Positions 41,571 to 50,489 of a stretch of DNA of 64,000 bases are shown here, piece by piece. Position numbers and translations under genes: made by a program. The notes below the pieces were generated by a model, which had not been told where the DNA came from, ran no database searches, and saw only the letters and a list, made by a program, of their open reading frames with translations. The stretch is from UBA2334 sp964396895 (GTDB lineage Bacteria > Pseudomonadota > Gammaproteobacteria > Burkholderiales > Burkholderiaceae_C). Position 1 is the stretch's first letter. The number at the start of each line of letters is the position of its first letter. The DNA lies in assembly GCA_964396895.1 (NCBI GenBank), contig CAYNGJ010000013.1, positions 55,069-119,068 on the forward strand. Reading direction: 5' to 3'.

Positions 41571-41846
41571 TCAAAGCACGGCTTTGATGTAGGTTTGCCA
41601 GATGTCGTGCGCGGTTTCCAGCGGGTCGTCCAGCAGGTTGCGCCGCCGGTTGTCGTCGTACGCCTGGCGTTGGGTGTCGTCGGACAGCACCTCGTAAGCG
41701 GCTTGCACGGCCCGAAACCGTTCGCCGGCATCGGCGGCGGTGTTGCGGTCAGGGTGGAAAAGGGCGGCCTTTTGGCGAAAGGCTTTTTTGATGTCGGCCA
41801 GCGACGCATCGCTGCCAAGCCCAAGGGCTGCGTAGTGGTCTCTCAT
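41571..41846 (-). CDS. short DnaJ-family (J-domain) protein
   Basis: The 91-residue protein is essentially one J-domain. It has DHYAALGLGSDASLADIKKAF, the HPD triad in ALFHPDRNTAAD and QAAYEVLSDDTQRQAYDDNR. It lacks the Gly/Phe and zinc regions of DnaJ, so it is a specialised co-chaperone that can stimulate DnaK for a particular client. It heads four co-directional genes whose other products are unrecognised, so they are candidate clients. ATG 41846 is chosen over an upstream TTG. Confidence 0.88.
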   Translation of the reverse strand: MRDHYAALGLGSDASLADIKKAFRQKAALFHPDRNTAADAGERFRAVQAAYEVLSDDTQRQAYDDNRRRNLLDDPLETAHDIWQTYIKAVL

Positions 41847-41931
41847 GGGCAATGTGGGGGAAAGTTTCGGGGTGGATTATGTCTGGCAGGTGGAGGTGGA
41901 CCATCTCATGGACGAAAGGGGCACGACCCAG

Positions 41932-44900
41932 CTACCCCTCCACCACCTTCCCCAAGCCCTTCAGCACATCCCGCACCATCTGCGCCCGGTCTTTCACCTC
42001 GGGCAGGGCGCGCTCTATGCGCAGCTTGTCGTTGCCCACCAGCTTGATGTGGCGGTTTTTCTGGATCAGCTGGATGATGGCCATGGGGTCCACGGGTGGG
42101 TTGGGCTTGAAGCTGATGATGATCACGCCGGGCGTGGCGTCCACCTTCACCACGCCGTAGGGCTGGCTCAGCACGCGCAGGCGGTGCACGTCGATGAGGG
42201 TTTGGGCCTGGGCGGGCAGCTTGCCGAAGCGGTCCACAATTTCTTCCAGCAGGCCGTCGATCTGGTCGGCCGTTTTGGCGGTGGCCAGCTTTTTGTAAAA
42301 GCTCAGGCGCAGGTGCACGTCGCCACAGTAGTCGTTGGGCAGCAGGGCGGGGGCGTGCAGGTTGATGTCGGTGGCGGCGCTCAGGGGTTTGAGCAAATCG
42401 GGCTCGTGGCCTGCCTTCAGGCAGCGCACGGCTTCGGCCAGCATCTCGTTGTAAAGCTGAAAGCCCACTTCCAGCATGTTGCCGCTCTGGTTTTCGCCCA
42501 GCACCTCGCCCGCACCGCGAATCTCCAGGTCGTGCATGGCCAGGTAAAAACCGCTGCCCAGTTCTTCCATGGCCTGAATGGCGTCCAGCCGCTGGCTGGC
42601 GGCTTTGGTCAGCCCTTCGATGTCGGGCACCATCAAATACGCATAGGCCTGGTGATGGCTGCGGCCCACGCGCCCGCGCAGCTGGTGCAGCTGGGCCAGG
42701 CCAAATTTGTCGGCCCGCGCCATGATGATGGTGTTGGCCGTGGGCACATCAATGCCGGTTTCAATGATGGTGGAGCACAGCAGCACGTTGAAGCGCTGGG
42801 CCACAAAGTCGCGCATCACACGCTCCAGCTCGCGCTCGGGCATTTGGCCGTGGGCTATTGATATGCGGGCCTCGGGCAAGAACTCTTCCAGCTTCTGGCG
42901 GCGGTTTTCGATGGTTTCCACCTCGTTGTGCAAAAAGTACACCTGCCCGCCACGCTTCAATTCGCGCAGCACGGCCTCGCGGATCACACCCTGGCTTTCG
43001 CTGCGCACAAAGGTTTTGATGGCCAGGCGGCGTTGCGGTGCGGTGGCAATCACGCTCAGGTCGCGCAGGCCCTCCAGCGCCATGCCCATGGTGCGGGGAA
43101 TGGGGGTGGCGGTGAGCGTCAGCACGTCCACCTCGGCGCGCATGGCTTTCATTTGCTCTTTGTGGCGCACGCCAAAACGGTGCTCTTCGTCAATGATGAG
43201 CAGCCCCAGGTCTTTGAACTTGACCGACTCGCTCAGCAACTTGTGTGTGCCCACCACGATGTCCACCGTGCCGTCGGCCAGGCCTTTGGCGGCGGCGTTG
43301 ATTTCTTTGGTGGACCGAAAGCGGCTCATCTCGGCAATCTTCACCGGCCACTTGGCAAAGCGGTCCACCAGCGTCTGGTAGTGCTGCTCGGCCAGCAGCG
43401 TGGTGGGGGCCAAAAAGGCCACCTGCTTGCCGCCCACCACGGCCACAAAGGCGGCGCGCAGGGCCACTTCGGTTTTGCCAAAGCCCACGTCGCCGCACAC
43501 CAGACGGTCCATGGGGCGGGGCGAAATCATGTCTTGTATGACGCAGTGGATGGCGGCCTTTTGGTCGGCGGTTTCTTCAAAGCCAAAGTCGGTAGCAAAG
43601 GTTTCGTAGTCGGCTGCGCTGTACCTGAAGGGGTGGCCCACGCGGGCGGCGCGGCGGGCGTAGATGTTCAGCAGTTCGGCGGCGGCATCGCGCACCTGCT
43701 CGGCGGCCTTGCGTTTGGCCTTTTCCCACTGGCCAGAGCCCAGGCGGTGCAGCGGGGCTTCGTCGGCACTCACGCCGGTGTAGCGGCTGATGAGCTGCAA
43801 CTGGCTCACGGGCACGTACAGCGTCGCGCTGTCGGCGTACTCCAGGTGCAGCAGCTCCAGCGGCGCGGGGGTGCCGTCGGGGTTTTTGTCACCCATGTCC
43901 ATGTTGACCAGGCCCCGGTAGCGGCCAATGCCGTGGGCGCTGTGCACCACCGGGTCGCCCACGTTGAGCTCGCTCAGGTCTTTGATGAGGGCTTCCACAT
44001 CGCTGACCTGCTCTTGCTTTTTGCGGCGGCGGGCGGTGGGCGCGGTGTTGAACAGCTCGGTTTCGGTGACGAAGTCGATGCCTTCTTCCACCCAGGCAAA
44101 GCCCTGCGTCAGGGACGACGTGGCCATGCCAATGGGCTCGTCGCTGGCGGCGAACTCGGCCAGCGAGTCAAACGCCGGTGGGCTGAGCTGTGAGGCCCGC
44201 AGGAAGTCGAGCAGGCTCTCGCGGCGGCCATTGCTCTCGGCCAGCACCAGCACGCGATTTTTGATGCTTTTTTGGCTTCCAGCGCTTTTCTGTGTTGGGT
44301 TTGCAGCTGCGATTTCTGATGTTTTCAGGCCCAGATGTTCTTTCAGCCGGGCCAGCGGGTCCTCGCTGCCGCGCACCACGGTGAGGTCGGGCAGGGTTTG
44401 CACGCTGGCGCTGTCGGCCACATCTGCCACCCCCGGGCGCAGGGCCAGCTGCGCATGGGGCTTGGCCACGGCGTAAAAGCCTTCGGCATCCAGAAACAGG
44501 GCTTCGGGGGGCAGGGCGGGGCGCTCCGGGTCGCCCTGGATGAGGCGGTGGCGGTCACGCGTGTCTTGCCAAAAGCGCTGGAAGGCGGGTTCCAGGTCAC
44601 CGTGCAGCACCACCGTGGCCTGGGGGCCCAGGTAATCAAAAATGGTGGCGGTGCTGTCAAAGAACAGCGGCAGGTAGTACTCGATGCCCGCCGTGGCCAC
44701 GCCATTGCCCATGTCTTTGTAGATGCGGCTTTTGGTGGGGTCGCCCTCCAGCAGTTCGCGCCAGCGGCTGCGAAAGCGTGCGCGGGCGGCCTCGTCCATG
44801 GGGAATTCGCGCCCGGGCAGCAGCCGCACCTCGGGCACGGGGTACAGGCTGCGCTGGCTGTCGGGGTCGAAGGTGCGGATGCTGTCAATTTCGTCGTCGA

Positions 44901-45474
44901 ACAGGTCCACCCGGTAGGGCACGGGGCTGCCCATGGGAAACAGGTCAATCAGCCCGCCGCGCACCGCGTATTCGCCAGGGCTGACCACCTGCGTGACGTG
45001 CTGGTAACCCGCCAGGGTGAGCTGCGCCTTGAGCTGGGGCTCATCCAGCTTTTGCTTGACCTTGAAGTGAAAGGTGTAACCCGCCAGAAAAGCCGGGGGC
45101 GCCAGCCGGTACAGCGCCGTGGTGGCGGGGACGATGACCACGTCAGCCCCGTCGTCGTGGCTGCCGCCGTGGCCCCGGTGGTGGATGCGCCAGAGGGTGG
45201 CCAGGCGCTCCGAAATCAGGTCTTGGTGCGGCGAAAACGCGTCGTAGGGCAGCGTTTCCCAATCGGGAAACAGGGCGCAGCGCAGGCCAGGGGCAAAGAA
45301 GGGCAGCTCCAACAGCAGGCGCTGCGCATCGGCGGCGTCGGCGGTGATGATGGCGGTGGCGTGCCCGCTGTCCTTTTCGCGCAACGCCAGCTGGGCCAGC
45401 AGCAGGGCATCGGCAGAGCCCACGGGGCTGGGCAGGGAAAAGCGTTTGCCGGGGGTGAGTTTGGGAAGGTGCAT
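41932..45474 (-). CDS. mfd: transcription-repair coupling factor Mfd
   Basis: This 1180-residue ATP-dependent translocase removes stalled RNA polymerase and recruits UvrA. The UvrB-like N-terminal region has FPDWETLPYDAFSPHQD. The RNA-polymerase-interacting domain has LNVGDPVVHSAHGIGRYRGL near residue 500. The RecG-like motor has Walker A GDVGFGKTEVALRAAF near residue 660, LIIDEEHRFGVRHKEQM, TATPIPRTMGMAL and VGRSHHQAYAYLM. A TRCF domain closes the protein. Residues about 381-407, in a linker after the UvrB-like part, are encoded by an AT-rich repeat. The start ATG 45474 gives the usual LPKLTPGKRFSLP. Confidence 0.97.
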   Translation of the reverse strand: MHLPKLTPGKRFSLPSPVGSADALLLAQLALREKDSGHATAIITADAADAQRLLLELPFFAPGLRCALFPDWETLPYDAFSPHQDLISERLATLWRIHHRGHGGSHDDGADVVIVPATTALYRLAPPAFLAGYTFHFKVKQKLDEPQLKAQLTLAGYQHVTQVVSPGEYAVRGGLIDLFPMGSPVPYRVDLFDDEIDSIRTFDPDSQRSLYPVPEVRLLPGREFPMDEAARARFRSRWRELLEGDPTKSRIYKDMGNGVATAGIEYYLPLFFDSTATIFDYLGPQATVVLHGDLEPAFQRFWQDTRDRHRLIQGDPERPALPPEALFLDAEGFYAVAKPHAQLALRPGVADVADSASVQTLPDLTVVRGSEDPLARLKEHLGLKTSEIAAANPTQKSAGSQKSIKNRVLVLAESNGRRESLLDFLRASQLSPPAFDSLAEFAASDEPIGMATSSLTQGFAWVEEGIDFVTETELFNTAPTARRRKKQEQVSDVEALIKDLSELNVGDPVVHSAHGIGRYRGLVNMDMGDKNPDGTPAPLELLHLEYADSATLYVPVSQLQLISRYTGVSADEAPLHRLGSGQWEKAKRKAAEQVRDAAAELLNIYARRAARVGHPFRYSAADYETFATDFGFEETADQKAAIHCVIQDMISPRPMDRLVCGDVGFGKTEVALRAAFVAVVGGKQVAFLAPTTLLAEQHYQTLVDRFAKWPVKIAEMSRFRSTKEINAAAKGLADGTVDIVVGTHKLLSESVKFKDLGLLIIDEEHRFGVRHKEQMKAMRAEVDVLTLTATPIPRTMGMALEGLRDLSVIATAPQRRLAIKTFVRSESQGVIREAVLRELKRGGQVYFLHNEVETIENRRQKLEEFLPEARISIAHGQMPERELERVMRDFVAQRFNVLLCSTIIETGIDVPTANTIIMARADKFGLAQLHQLRGRVGRSHHQAYAYLMVPDIEGLTKAASQRLDAIQAMEELGSGFYLAMHDLEIRGAGEVLGENQSGNMLEVGFQLYNEMLAEAVRCLKAGHEPDLLKPLSAATDINLHAPALLPNDYCGDVHLRLSFYKKLATAKTADQIDGLLEEIVDRFGKLPAQAQTLIDVHRLRVLSQPYGVVKVDATPGVIIISFKPNPPVDPMAIIQLIQKNRHIKLVGNDKLRIERALPEVKDRAQMVRDVLKGLGKVVEG
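44255..44330 (+). repeat. AT-rich dispersed repeat, copy 7 (inside mfd)
   Basis: GGCTTCCAGCGCTTTTC, a spacer and TTGCAGCTGCGATTTCTG align with copy 5 at most conserved positions. It is more GC-rich than the others, perhaps older. Read on the - strand, it codes in frame for a polar Mfd linker around AAANPTQKSAGSQKSIKN. Confidence 0.6.
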
Positions 45475-45554
45475 GGGGCAGTGGCGGGCCGCTCAGGCGG
45501 CTGTCAGTGGGCGTTGGGCGGCAAAGGGCGCAGTGGACAGCCCACCAACGCCAA

Positions 45555-45589
45555 CACCCCGTTGCCCGACGGGTGTGGGCAATGGGGTG
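45555..45589. repeat. inverted repeat between cyanophycinase gene and mfd
   Basis: CACCCCGTTGCCC and GGGCAATGGGGTG form 13-base arms with one mismatch around a 9-base loop. It lies in the 149-base gap downstream of the cyanophycinase stop and upstream of mfd, both on the - strand. No T run follows, so it could be a weak terminator or simply a structured spacer. Confidence 0.45.
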
Positions 45590-45623
45590 GCAATGGCGGA
45601 ATTTTAAAGGGCCGCAGGCGCGC

Positions 45624-46676
45624 TCAGCCCCGGATGGGGCCGGGTTCCACCAGCAGGCGCAGGGCTTCTTTCAGCGCGCTGGGCAGGGGGTGGTCGGGTG
45701 TGGGGTCTGGCCCCACGGTGTAGCGACTGCCGGCGGGCAGCAGGTGCAGTTGCACGCCCAGCATTTCCAGCCGTTCGCTGGGGCCCAGGGCCTTGAAGTT
45801 GGTGGCCATGTGCCGCCCGTCCACCAGGGTGACGTTGCCCGCACCAATGACCTCCACCCCCCGCCCGCGCTCAATGAGCAGGGCGGTGTCTTCGTCCACT
45901 CCCACGCCCAGCAGGTCGGGGCGTTGGGCCATGGCCGAGAGCAGTCGCCCCAGGCGTCCCCGCTCGGAAAAGTGCTGGTCCACGATGGCGCGGGACACAA
46001 AGCCCAGCCCGATGTCCACGCTCACGAGGTCTTTTTCGGGCCGCACGGCGGCTTCGCCGATGGCCAGCATCTGGCGCGACAGCGCAGCTGCCCCAGCACT
46101 GGTGCCGCCGATGTTGGCCCCGCGCAAATGAAAGGCCAGGTGCATGGCACGGGCGGCCTCGCTTTCCCACAGGGTGGCCATCAGGCGGCGCTGGTCGCCG
46201 CCGCCCAGCCAGATGCCGTCGGCCTGCAAAATTTGGTCCACACGCGCCGGGTCGTTCGCATCCTCGGGGTTGGGCAGGGCCAGGTGTTGTACCTGCTGCG
46301 CACCCAGCGCCTGGAACACCGGCTGGTAACCGGCCCAGGAGGCCAACGGGTCGCCGCTGGCGGCGGTGCACACCAGGATGCGGGCCATGGGGCCACCGCA
46401 CAGCGCCACAAATTTGCGCAGGATGACGCGGTCTTGCAAGCGGTCTTCCGCGCCCCCCACGATCAGCAGCTTGCCGGTGCGCCGCGCCGGGGTCTGCGCG
46501 TGCAACAGCGTGGGCCAAGCGCCCGAAAGCCCTGCTGCGCCGGCCACCAGGGCCGCGAGCGAGCTCCCCATCCACCGCCGGCGGTTGAAAGGCGGCGGTC
46601 CAATGGGGCGCTGCAAGGGGGTGATGGAGGTGCCGTTGCGGGCCAAGTGCTGAAAGGGGGTGTGGTTGTGGGGCAT
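45624..46676 (-). CDS. cyanophycinase-family peptidase with Tat signal
   Basis: This is a 350-residue serine peptidase of the S51/type-1 amidotransferase-like fold. The nucleophile region reads ANIGGTSAGAAALSRQM. The domain opens GKLLIVGGAEDRLQDRVIL and has IWLGGGDQRRLMATLW and a VGVDEDTAL segment, as in CphB. The N-terminus has FNRRRWMGSSLAALVAGAAG, a twin-arginine-like signal, so the enzyme should be exported folded. Secreted members release dipeptides from cyanophycin in the environment. No cphA is visible here. I start at ATG 46676 so that the signal peptide is complete. Confidence 0.88.
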   Translation of the reverse strand: MPHNHTPFQHLARNGTSITPLQRPIGPPPFNRRRWMGSSLAALVAGAAGLSGAWPTLLHAQTPARRTGKLLIVGGAEDRLQDRVILRKFVALCGGPMARILVCTAASGDPLASWAGYQPVFQALGAQQVQHLALPNPEDANDPARVDQILQADGIWLGGGDQRRLMATLWESEAARAMHLAFHLRGANIGGTSAGAAALSRQMLAIGEAAVRPEKDLVSVDIGLGFVSRAIVDQHFSERGRLGRLLSAMAQRPDLLGVGVDEDTALLIERGRGVEVIGAGNVTLVDGRHMATNFKALGPSERLEMLGVQLHLLPAGSRYTVGPDPTPDHPLPSALKEALRLLVEPGPIRG

Positions 46677-46849
46677 CAAACGGGGCGGCGCAGGGTCGCA
46701 GGGATAGGTTGGGGCAAACAAGGGTATCAGTGGGCGGTGCTGGCGAGGCGGCGGGTATGTGGTGACCGATGCTGTATGGCAGGGGTGGTTCCCGGCGTCT
46801 GCGTTCACAATCATGGTCCCCAGATGCCACACACCACGCACCAGCACAC

Positions 46850-47659
46850 ATGAAGACCAAGGTCGATTTCAACCCTGCCGCAGACCACCACGGTAGCACC
46901 GACCGCGTGTGGGCTGTGGTGCCCTGCGGGGGCAAGGGCTCACGCGCGGGCGGCGCTTCGCCCAAACAGTACCATCCTCTGGCCGGCTGGCCGGTGTTGG
47001 CCCACACGCTGAACGCCCTGGCCCAGGTGCCTGGCTTGCAGGGTGTGGTGCTGGCCATTGCGCCGGACGATTTTTGGTTCGAGTCCACGCACGCGGGCTT
47101 GCCGCCGGGGGGCTTTGCGCACTTGCCCGCTGTGCAGCAGCGCCATGCCGCCACATCCGGCGGATGGTTGCAGGTGCGTCGCTGCGCGGGTGACAGCCGG
47201 GCGCAGACCGTGCTCAACAGCCTGCAGCAGTTGCAAGACGACGGCTTGGTCAACCCGGGTGACTGGGTGATGGTGCACGACGCGGCGCGTTGCCTGGTCA
47301 AGCCGCTCGACATCACCACGCTGATGGATGCCTGCAAAGCCGATCCGGTGGGGGGGCTGCTGGCCATCCCCCTGCCCGACACCCTGAAGCAGGCCGTGGC
47401 CGGGCGTGTGGGGGCCACACTGGCACGCGACGACAAGTGGCTGGCCCAAACACCACAGATGTTTCGCCATGGTGATTTGCTGCAAGCCATGGTCAGCGCA
47501 GCGCGCATGGGGCTCGAGCGCATCACCGACGAGTCCAGTGCCATGGAGCAGCAGGGCTACCAACCCCGTCTGGTGCCGGGCAGTCCCGAGAACATCAAAC
47601 TCACCTACCCGCCAGACTTTGCGCTGGCCGAGGCCATTTTGAAAGAGCGTCAGTCATGA
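46850..47659 (+). CDS. ispD: 2-C-methyl-D-erythritol 4-phosphate cytidylyltransferase IspD
   Basis: IspD transfers CMP to methylerythritol phosphate in the non-mevalonate isoprenoid pathway. The 269-residue protein has the nucleotide-binding loop VPCGGKGSRAGGASPKQYHP, slightly unusual in having Cys where most members have Ala. VMVHDAARCLVKP and LAQTPQMFRHGDLLQAM follow. ATG 46850 is taken because upstream in-frame sequence is not family-like. The stop overlaps ispF (ATGA), so the two consecutive-pathway genes are coupled. Confidence 0.94.
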   Translation: MKTKVDFNPAADHHGSTDRVWAVVPCGGKGSRAGGASPKQYHPLAGWPVLAHTLNALAQVPGLQGVVLAIAPDDFWFESTHAGLPPGGFAHLPAVQQRHAATSGGWLQVRRCAGDSRAQTVLNSLQQLQDDGLVNPGDWVMVHDAARCLVKPLDITTLMDACKADPVGGLLAIPLPDTLKQAVAGRVGATLARDDKWLAQTPQMFRHGDLLQAMVSAARMGLERITDESSAMEQQGYQPRLVPGSPENIKLTYPPDFALAEAILKERQS

Positions 47660-48201
47660 TCAACGCGTTGGCCTTGCTGCAAGGGCTGCGGGTGGGTGAG
47701 GGTTGGGACTGCCACGCCCTGGTGCCCGGTCGCGCACTGGTGCTGGGGGGAGTGACCATTCCCCACACCCACGGCCTGCTGGGTCATTCCGATGCCGACG
47801 TGCTGCTGCACGCCGTGACCGATGCCGTGCTGGGCGCGGCCGCCCTCGGTGACATTGGCCGCCATTTCCCCGACACCGACGAGCGCTTCAAGGGCGCGCA
47901 GTCCACCGTGTTGTTGGCAGAGGCCATGCGCCGTGTGCGTGCCGCCGGGTTTGAGCTGCTCAACCTGGATTGCACGGTGGTGGCCCAGGCACCCAAGTTG
48001 GCTCCCCACATCCCGGCCATGGTGGACGCGGTGGCTCAGGTGTTGGGCGTGGCGCCTGCTCAGGTCAACGTGAAAGCGAAAACCGCTGAGCGCTTGGGGC
48101 CAGTCGGCCAGGGCCTGAGCATGGAGGCGCGGGCCGTGGTGTTGCTGGTGCACACCTCAGGCGGCGCGCAGGCGGATTTGGGCCGTCAGCCCGGGGGCTG
48201 A
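47656..48201 (+). CDS. ispF: 2-C-methyl-D-erythritol 2,4-cyclodiphosphate synthase IspF
   Basis: IspF closes the cyclodiphosphate ring in the MEP pathway. The 181-residue protein carries the metal site GWDCHALVPGRALVLGGV, HSDADVLLHAVTDAVLGAAA and GDIGRHFPDTD, and then KAKTAERLGPVGQG near the end. Its last 45 bases overlap the 3' end of the convergent histidine kinase gene, so the extra C-terminal residues HTSGGAQADLGRQPGG are read from DNA that also codes for the kinase. Confidence 0.95.
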   Translation: MINALALLQGLRVGEGWDCHALVPGRALVLGGVTIPHTHGLLGHSDADVLLHAVTDAVLGAAALGDIGRHFPDTDERFKGAQSTVLLAEAMRRVRAAGFELLNLDCTVVAQAPKLAPHIPAMVDAVAQVLGVAPAQVNVKAKTAERLGPVGQGLSMEARAVVLLVHTSGGAQADLGRQPGG

Positions 48202-49494
48202 TCCCCCCGCCGTGGCGCTGCTCAGCTGCAGTTCGCCCCCCATGCGCTCCAGCATTTTTTTCACCACCGCCAGTCCCAGGCCAGCGCCGCTGGCCTGACT
48301 GCGGGCTTGGTCTCCCCTGAAAAACGGCTGGGTCAGGCGGGCGAGGGTGGCCGCGTCCACGCCCGGGCCCTGGTCACTCACTTCCATGCACACCCACTGG
48401 CCTTGCGTGCGGGCGCGCAGGTGCACATGGGCTTGGCCGGGTTGACCGTCGGGCTGCGGGGTGCGGCCATAGCGCTGGGCGTTTTCCAGCAAGTTGTTGA
48501 ACACGCGCAGCAGGTCCACCGGGTCTGCCAGCGCCAGCAGACCGGCGGGGGCGTGCACCTGTGCGTGAAGGTGGCAGCCGGGGTAGGCCAACTGGCTGGT
48601 CACGGCGGCTTGCATGGCGTCGGCCACGTCCACCGCCTGCAAGGGCGTGTGGGTGGGGCGGGCGTAGTCCAGAAATTTTTCAATGATGCCGTTCACCTGG
48701 GCCAGGTCGGCCACCATGTCCTGACGGGCCTGGGGGTCGGGCACGCTCATTTCGGCTTCCAGGCGCAACCGGGCCAGGGGGGTGCGCAGGTCGTGCGAAA
48801 TACCGGCCAGCATGAGTTGGCGGTCGGAGTCCACCTGGGCCAGTTGCCGTGCCATGCGGTTGAAGCCCTGGTTGACGGCGCGGATTTCGGGCGTTGACAC
48901 CTGCTCGTTCAGGTGGCTGTCGGCCAGGTGGCCATCGCGCACCTTGGCGGCGGCGCGCGACAGGGCGGCCAGCGGTTGGTTCAGCAACCGGGCCAGCAGG
49001 GCTGCACCGGCCAGCGAGAGCAGCCCGGCGATGACCAACCAAATCACCCAGGTGCGCCCTTGAATGCTCGCCACGCGGTGGGGGTCCAGCAGCAGCCAGT
49101 AGCTGTCTTTGTCCATGGTGAAGGCCACCCACAGGCCGGTGAAACCGTTCACCTCGCGGGCGACGATGGTGCCTGGGCCCAGGCGCTGCTCCAGCTCACT
49201 GGTCACGCGTTGGCTCAGGGGGTCTGTGCCGTAGCCACTGAAGCTGTCGCGGGGCTCGCGGGGGGCAATGCGCAGGCGCTCTTCATCGGCCAGGGTTTTC
49301 ACCAGCGATACTCGATTAATGGCATCGGCGTGCTCCAGGGCCGCACGGGTCAGGTTGACCAGCGAGGCCACCTGGCGGGCGCTTTGCAGGGCCTGCGGTT
49401 CGAACTCCAGCGAGCGAAAGGTTTGTACCCACGCCAGGATGCAACCCGTCAGCAGCAGGACCAGGTAGCCAAAGGTGCGCCAGTAGAGGCTCAT
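48157..49494 (-). CDS. two-component sensor histidine kinase, EnvZ-like
   Basis: The 445-residue inner-membrane kinase has a first helix at about residues 6-24 (TFGYLVLLLTGCILAWVQTF) and a periplasmic sensor of about 115 residues. A second helix (VIWLVIAGLLSLAGAALLA), a HAMP region and the phospho-acceptor His 234 in AGISHDLRTPLARLR follow. The ATPase has NNLLENAQRYG, SDQGPGVD and GAGLGLAVVKKML. It overlaps its response regulator by four bases. The periplasmic signal is unknown; an osmolarity/envelope role by analogy with EnvZ/OmpR is only a suggestion. Confidence 0.93.
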   Translation of the reverse strand: MSLYWRTFGYLVLLLTGCILAWVQTFRSLEFEPQALQSARQVASLVNLTRAALEHADAINRVSLVKTLADEERLRIAPREPRDSFSGYGTDPLSQRVTSELEQRLGPGTIVAREVNGFTGLWVAFTMDKDSYWLLLDPHRVASIQGRTWVIWLVIAGLLSLAGAALLARLLNQPLAALSRAAAKVRDGHLADSHLNEQVSTPEIRAVNQGFNRMARQLAQVDSDRQLMLAGISHDLRTPLARLRLEAEMSVPDPQARQDMVADLAQVNGIIEKFLDYARPTHTPLQAVDVADAMQAAVTSQLAYPGCHLHAQVHAPAGLLALADPVDLLRVFNNLLENAQRYGRTPQPDGQPGQAHVHLRARTQGQWVCMEVSDQGPGVDAATLARLTQPFFRGDQARSQASGAGLGLAVVKKMLERMGGELQLSSATAGGSAPGLTAQIRLRAA

Positions 49495-50264
49495 GCGCTG
49501 CGCTCGTCGGGCACAAACACGTAGCCCACGCCCCACACCGTTTGGATGTAGCGCGGGGTGGTGGGGTCGCTTTCAATCATCTTGCGCAGTCGGCTGACCT
49601 GCACGTCCAGGCTGCGGTCAAAGGCCTCGAACTCCCGGCCCCTGGCCAGTTGCGCCAACCGCTCGCGCGACAGCGTGATGCGCGGGTGGCGTACCAGGGC
49701 CTTGAGCATGGCAAATTCGCCCGTGGTCAGCGCTATCTCTGCGCCATCCTTGCGCAGGGTGCGCTGACCCAGGTCCAGCTCGAACGGGCCAAAGCGCGCC
49801 ACCCCTTCGTCCGCCGACGGGCCACCCGGCATTTCGGTGACAGGTCGGCGGCGCAGCACGGCGTGGATGCGGGCCAGCAACTCGCGTGGGTTGAAGGGTT
49901 TGGCCAAGTAGTCGTCTGCACCCAGTTCCAGCCCGACGATGCGGTCCATCTCGTCGCCCTTGGCGGTGAGCATGATGATGGGGGTGCGCTCCCCCGCACT
50001 GCGCAGGCGGCGGCAAATGGCCAGGCCATCCTCGCCGGGCATCATCAGGTCGAGCACGATCAGGTCAACGCCCTCGCGCTGCATGATTTTGTCCATGGCC
50101 GCGCCACCGTCGGCCACGATGGCGACAAACCCCTCTTGAGTCAGGTAGCGGCGCAGCAGGTCGCGGATGCGTTGGTCGTCGTCCACGATGAGCACCTTGT
50201 CGGCCCGGGAGGGCGGGGCAGGGGCGTGGGGCGGGGCGCTGGGTGGGGTCTGCGTGTGTGGCAT
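49491..50264 (-). CDS. ompR: OmpR-family response regulator
   Basis: The 257-residue DNA-binding regulator is phosphorylated by the adjacent kinase. The receiver domain begins KVLIVDDDQRIRDLLRRYL, with the phosphorylated Asp 72 in LIVLDLMMPGEDG and the Lys in DDYLAKPFNPREL. A winged-helix domain ends SRLRKMIESDPTTPRYIQTV. A proline-rich N-terminal tail of about 20 residues precedes the receiver. ATG 50264 is chosen; further in-frame ATGs upstream (50330 region) are possible. Confidence 0.92.
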   Translation of the reverse strand: MPHTQTPPSAPPHAPAPPSRADKVLIVDDDQRIRDLLRRYLTQEGFVAIVADGGAAMDKIMQREGVDLIVLDLMMPGEDGLAICRRLRSAGERTPIIMLTAKGDEMDRIVGLELGADDYLAKPFNPRELLARIHAVLRRRPVTEMPGGPSADEGVARFGPFELDLGQRTLRKDGAEIALTTGEFAMLKALVRHPRITLSRERLAQLARGREFEAFDRSLDVQVSRLRKMIESDPTTPRYIQTVWGVGYVFVPDERSA

Positions 50265-50489
50265 GGGCTGCGGTGTGGGGCCGACTGTGGGTGTATGGCA
50301 TTTTGGCCGCAGAAACCCCTGCGTCATGCCCATGGGGCCGACAAAGGGCGTGACGGACACATCCAGTTACAAAAACGCGGGCTCAGAGCACCAGCAAAGG
50401 CACACGCCTGTGCTGCCGTTCTGGCACAGTGGCGCGATGTTCCGCTCCGCACCCACCGCCATGCCTTGGCCCACACACCCGTTGACTTG

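Noticed and set aside
38879..41846. The J-domain operon as a phage-defence island
   Set aside because: No nuclease, helicase, toxin or mobile-element genes are present and the base composition matches the surroundings.
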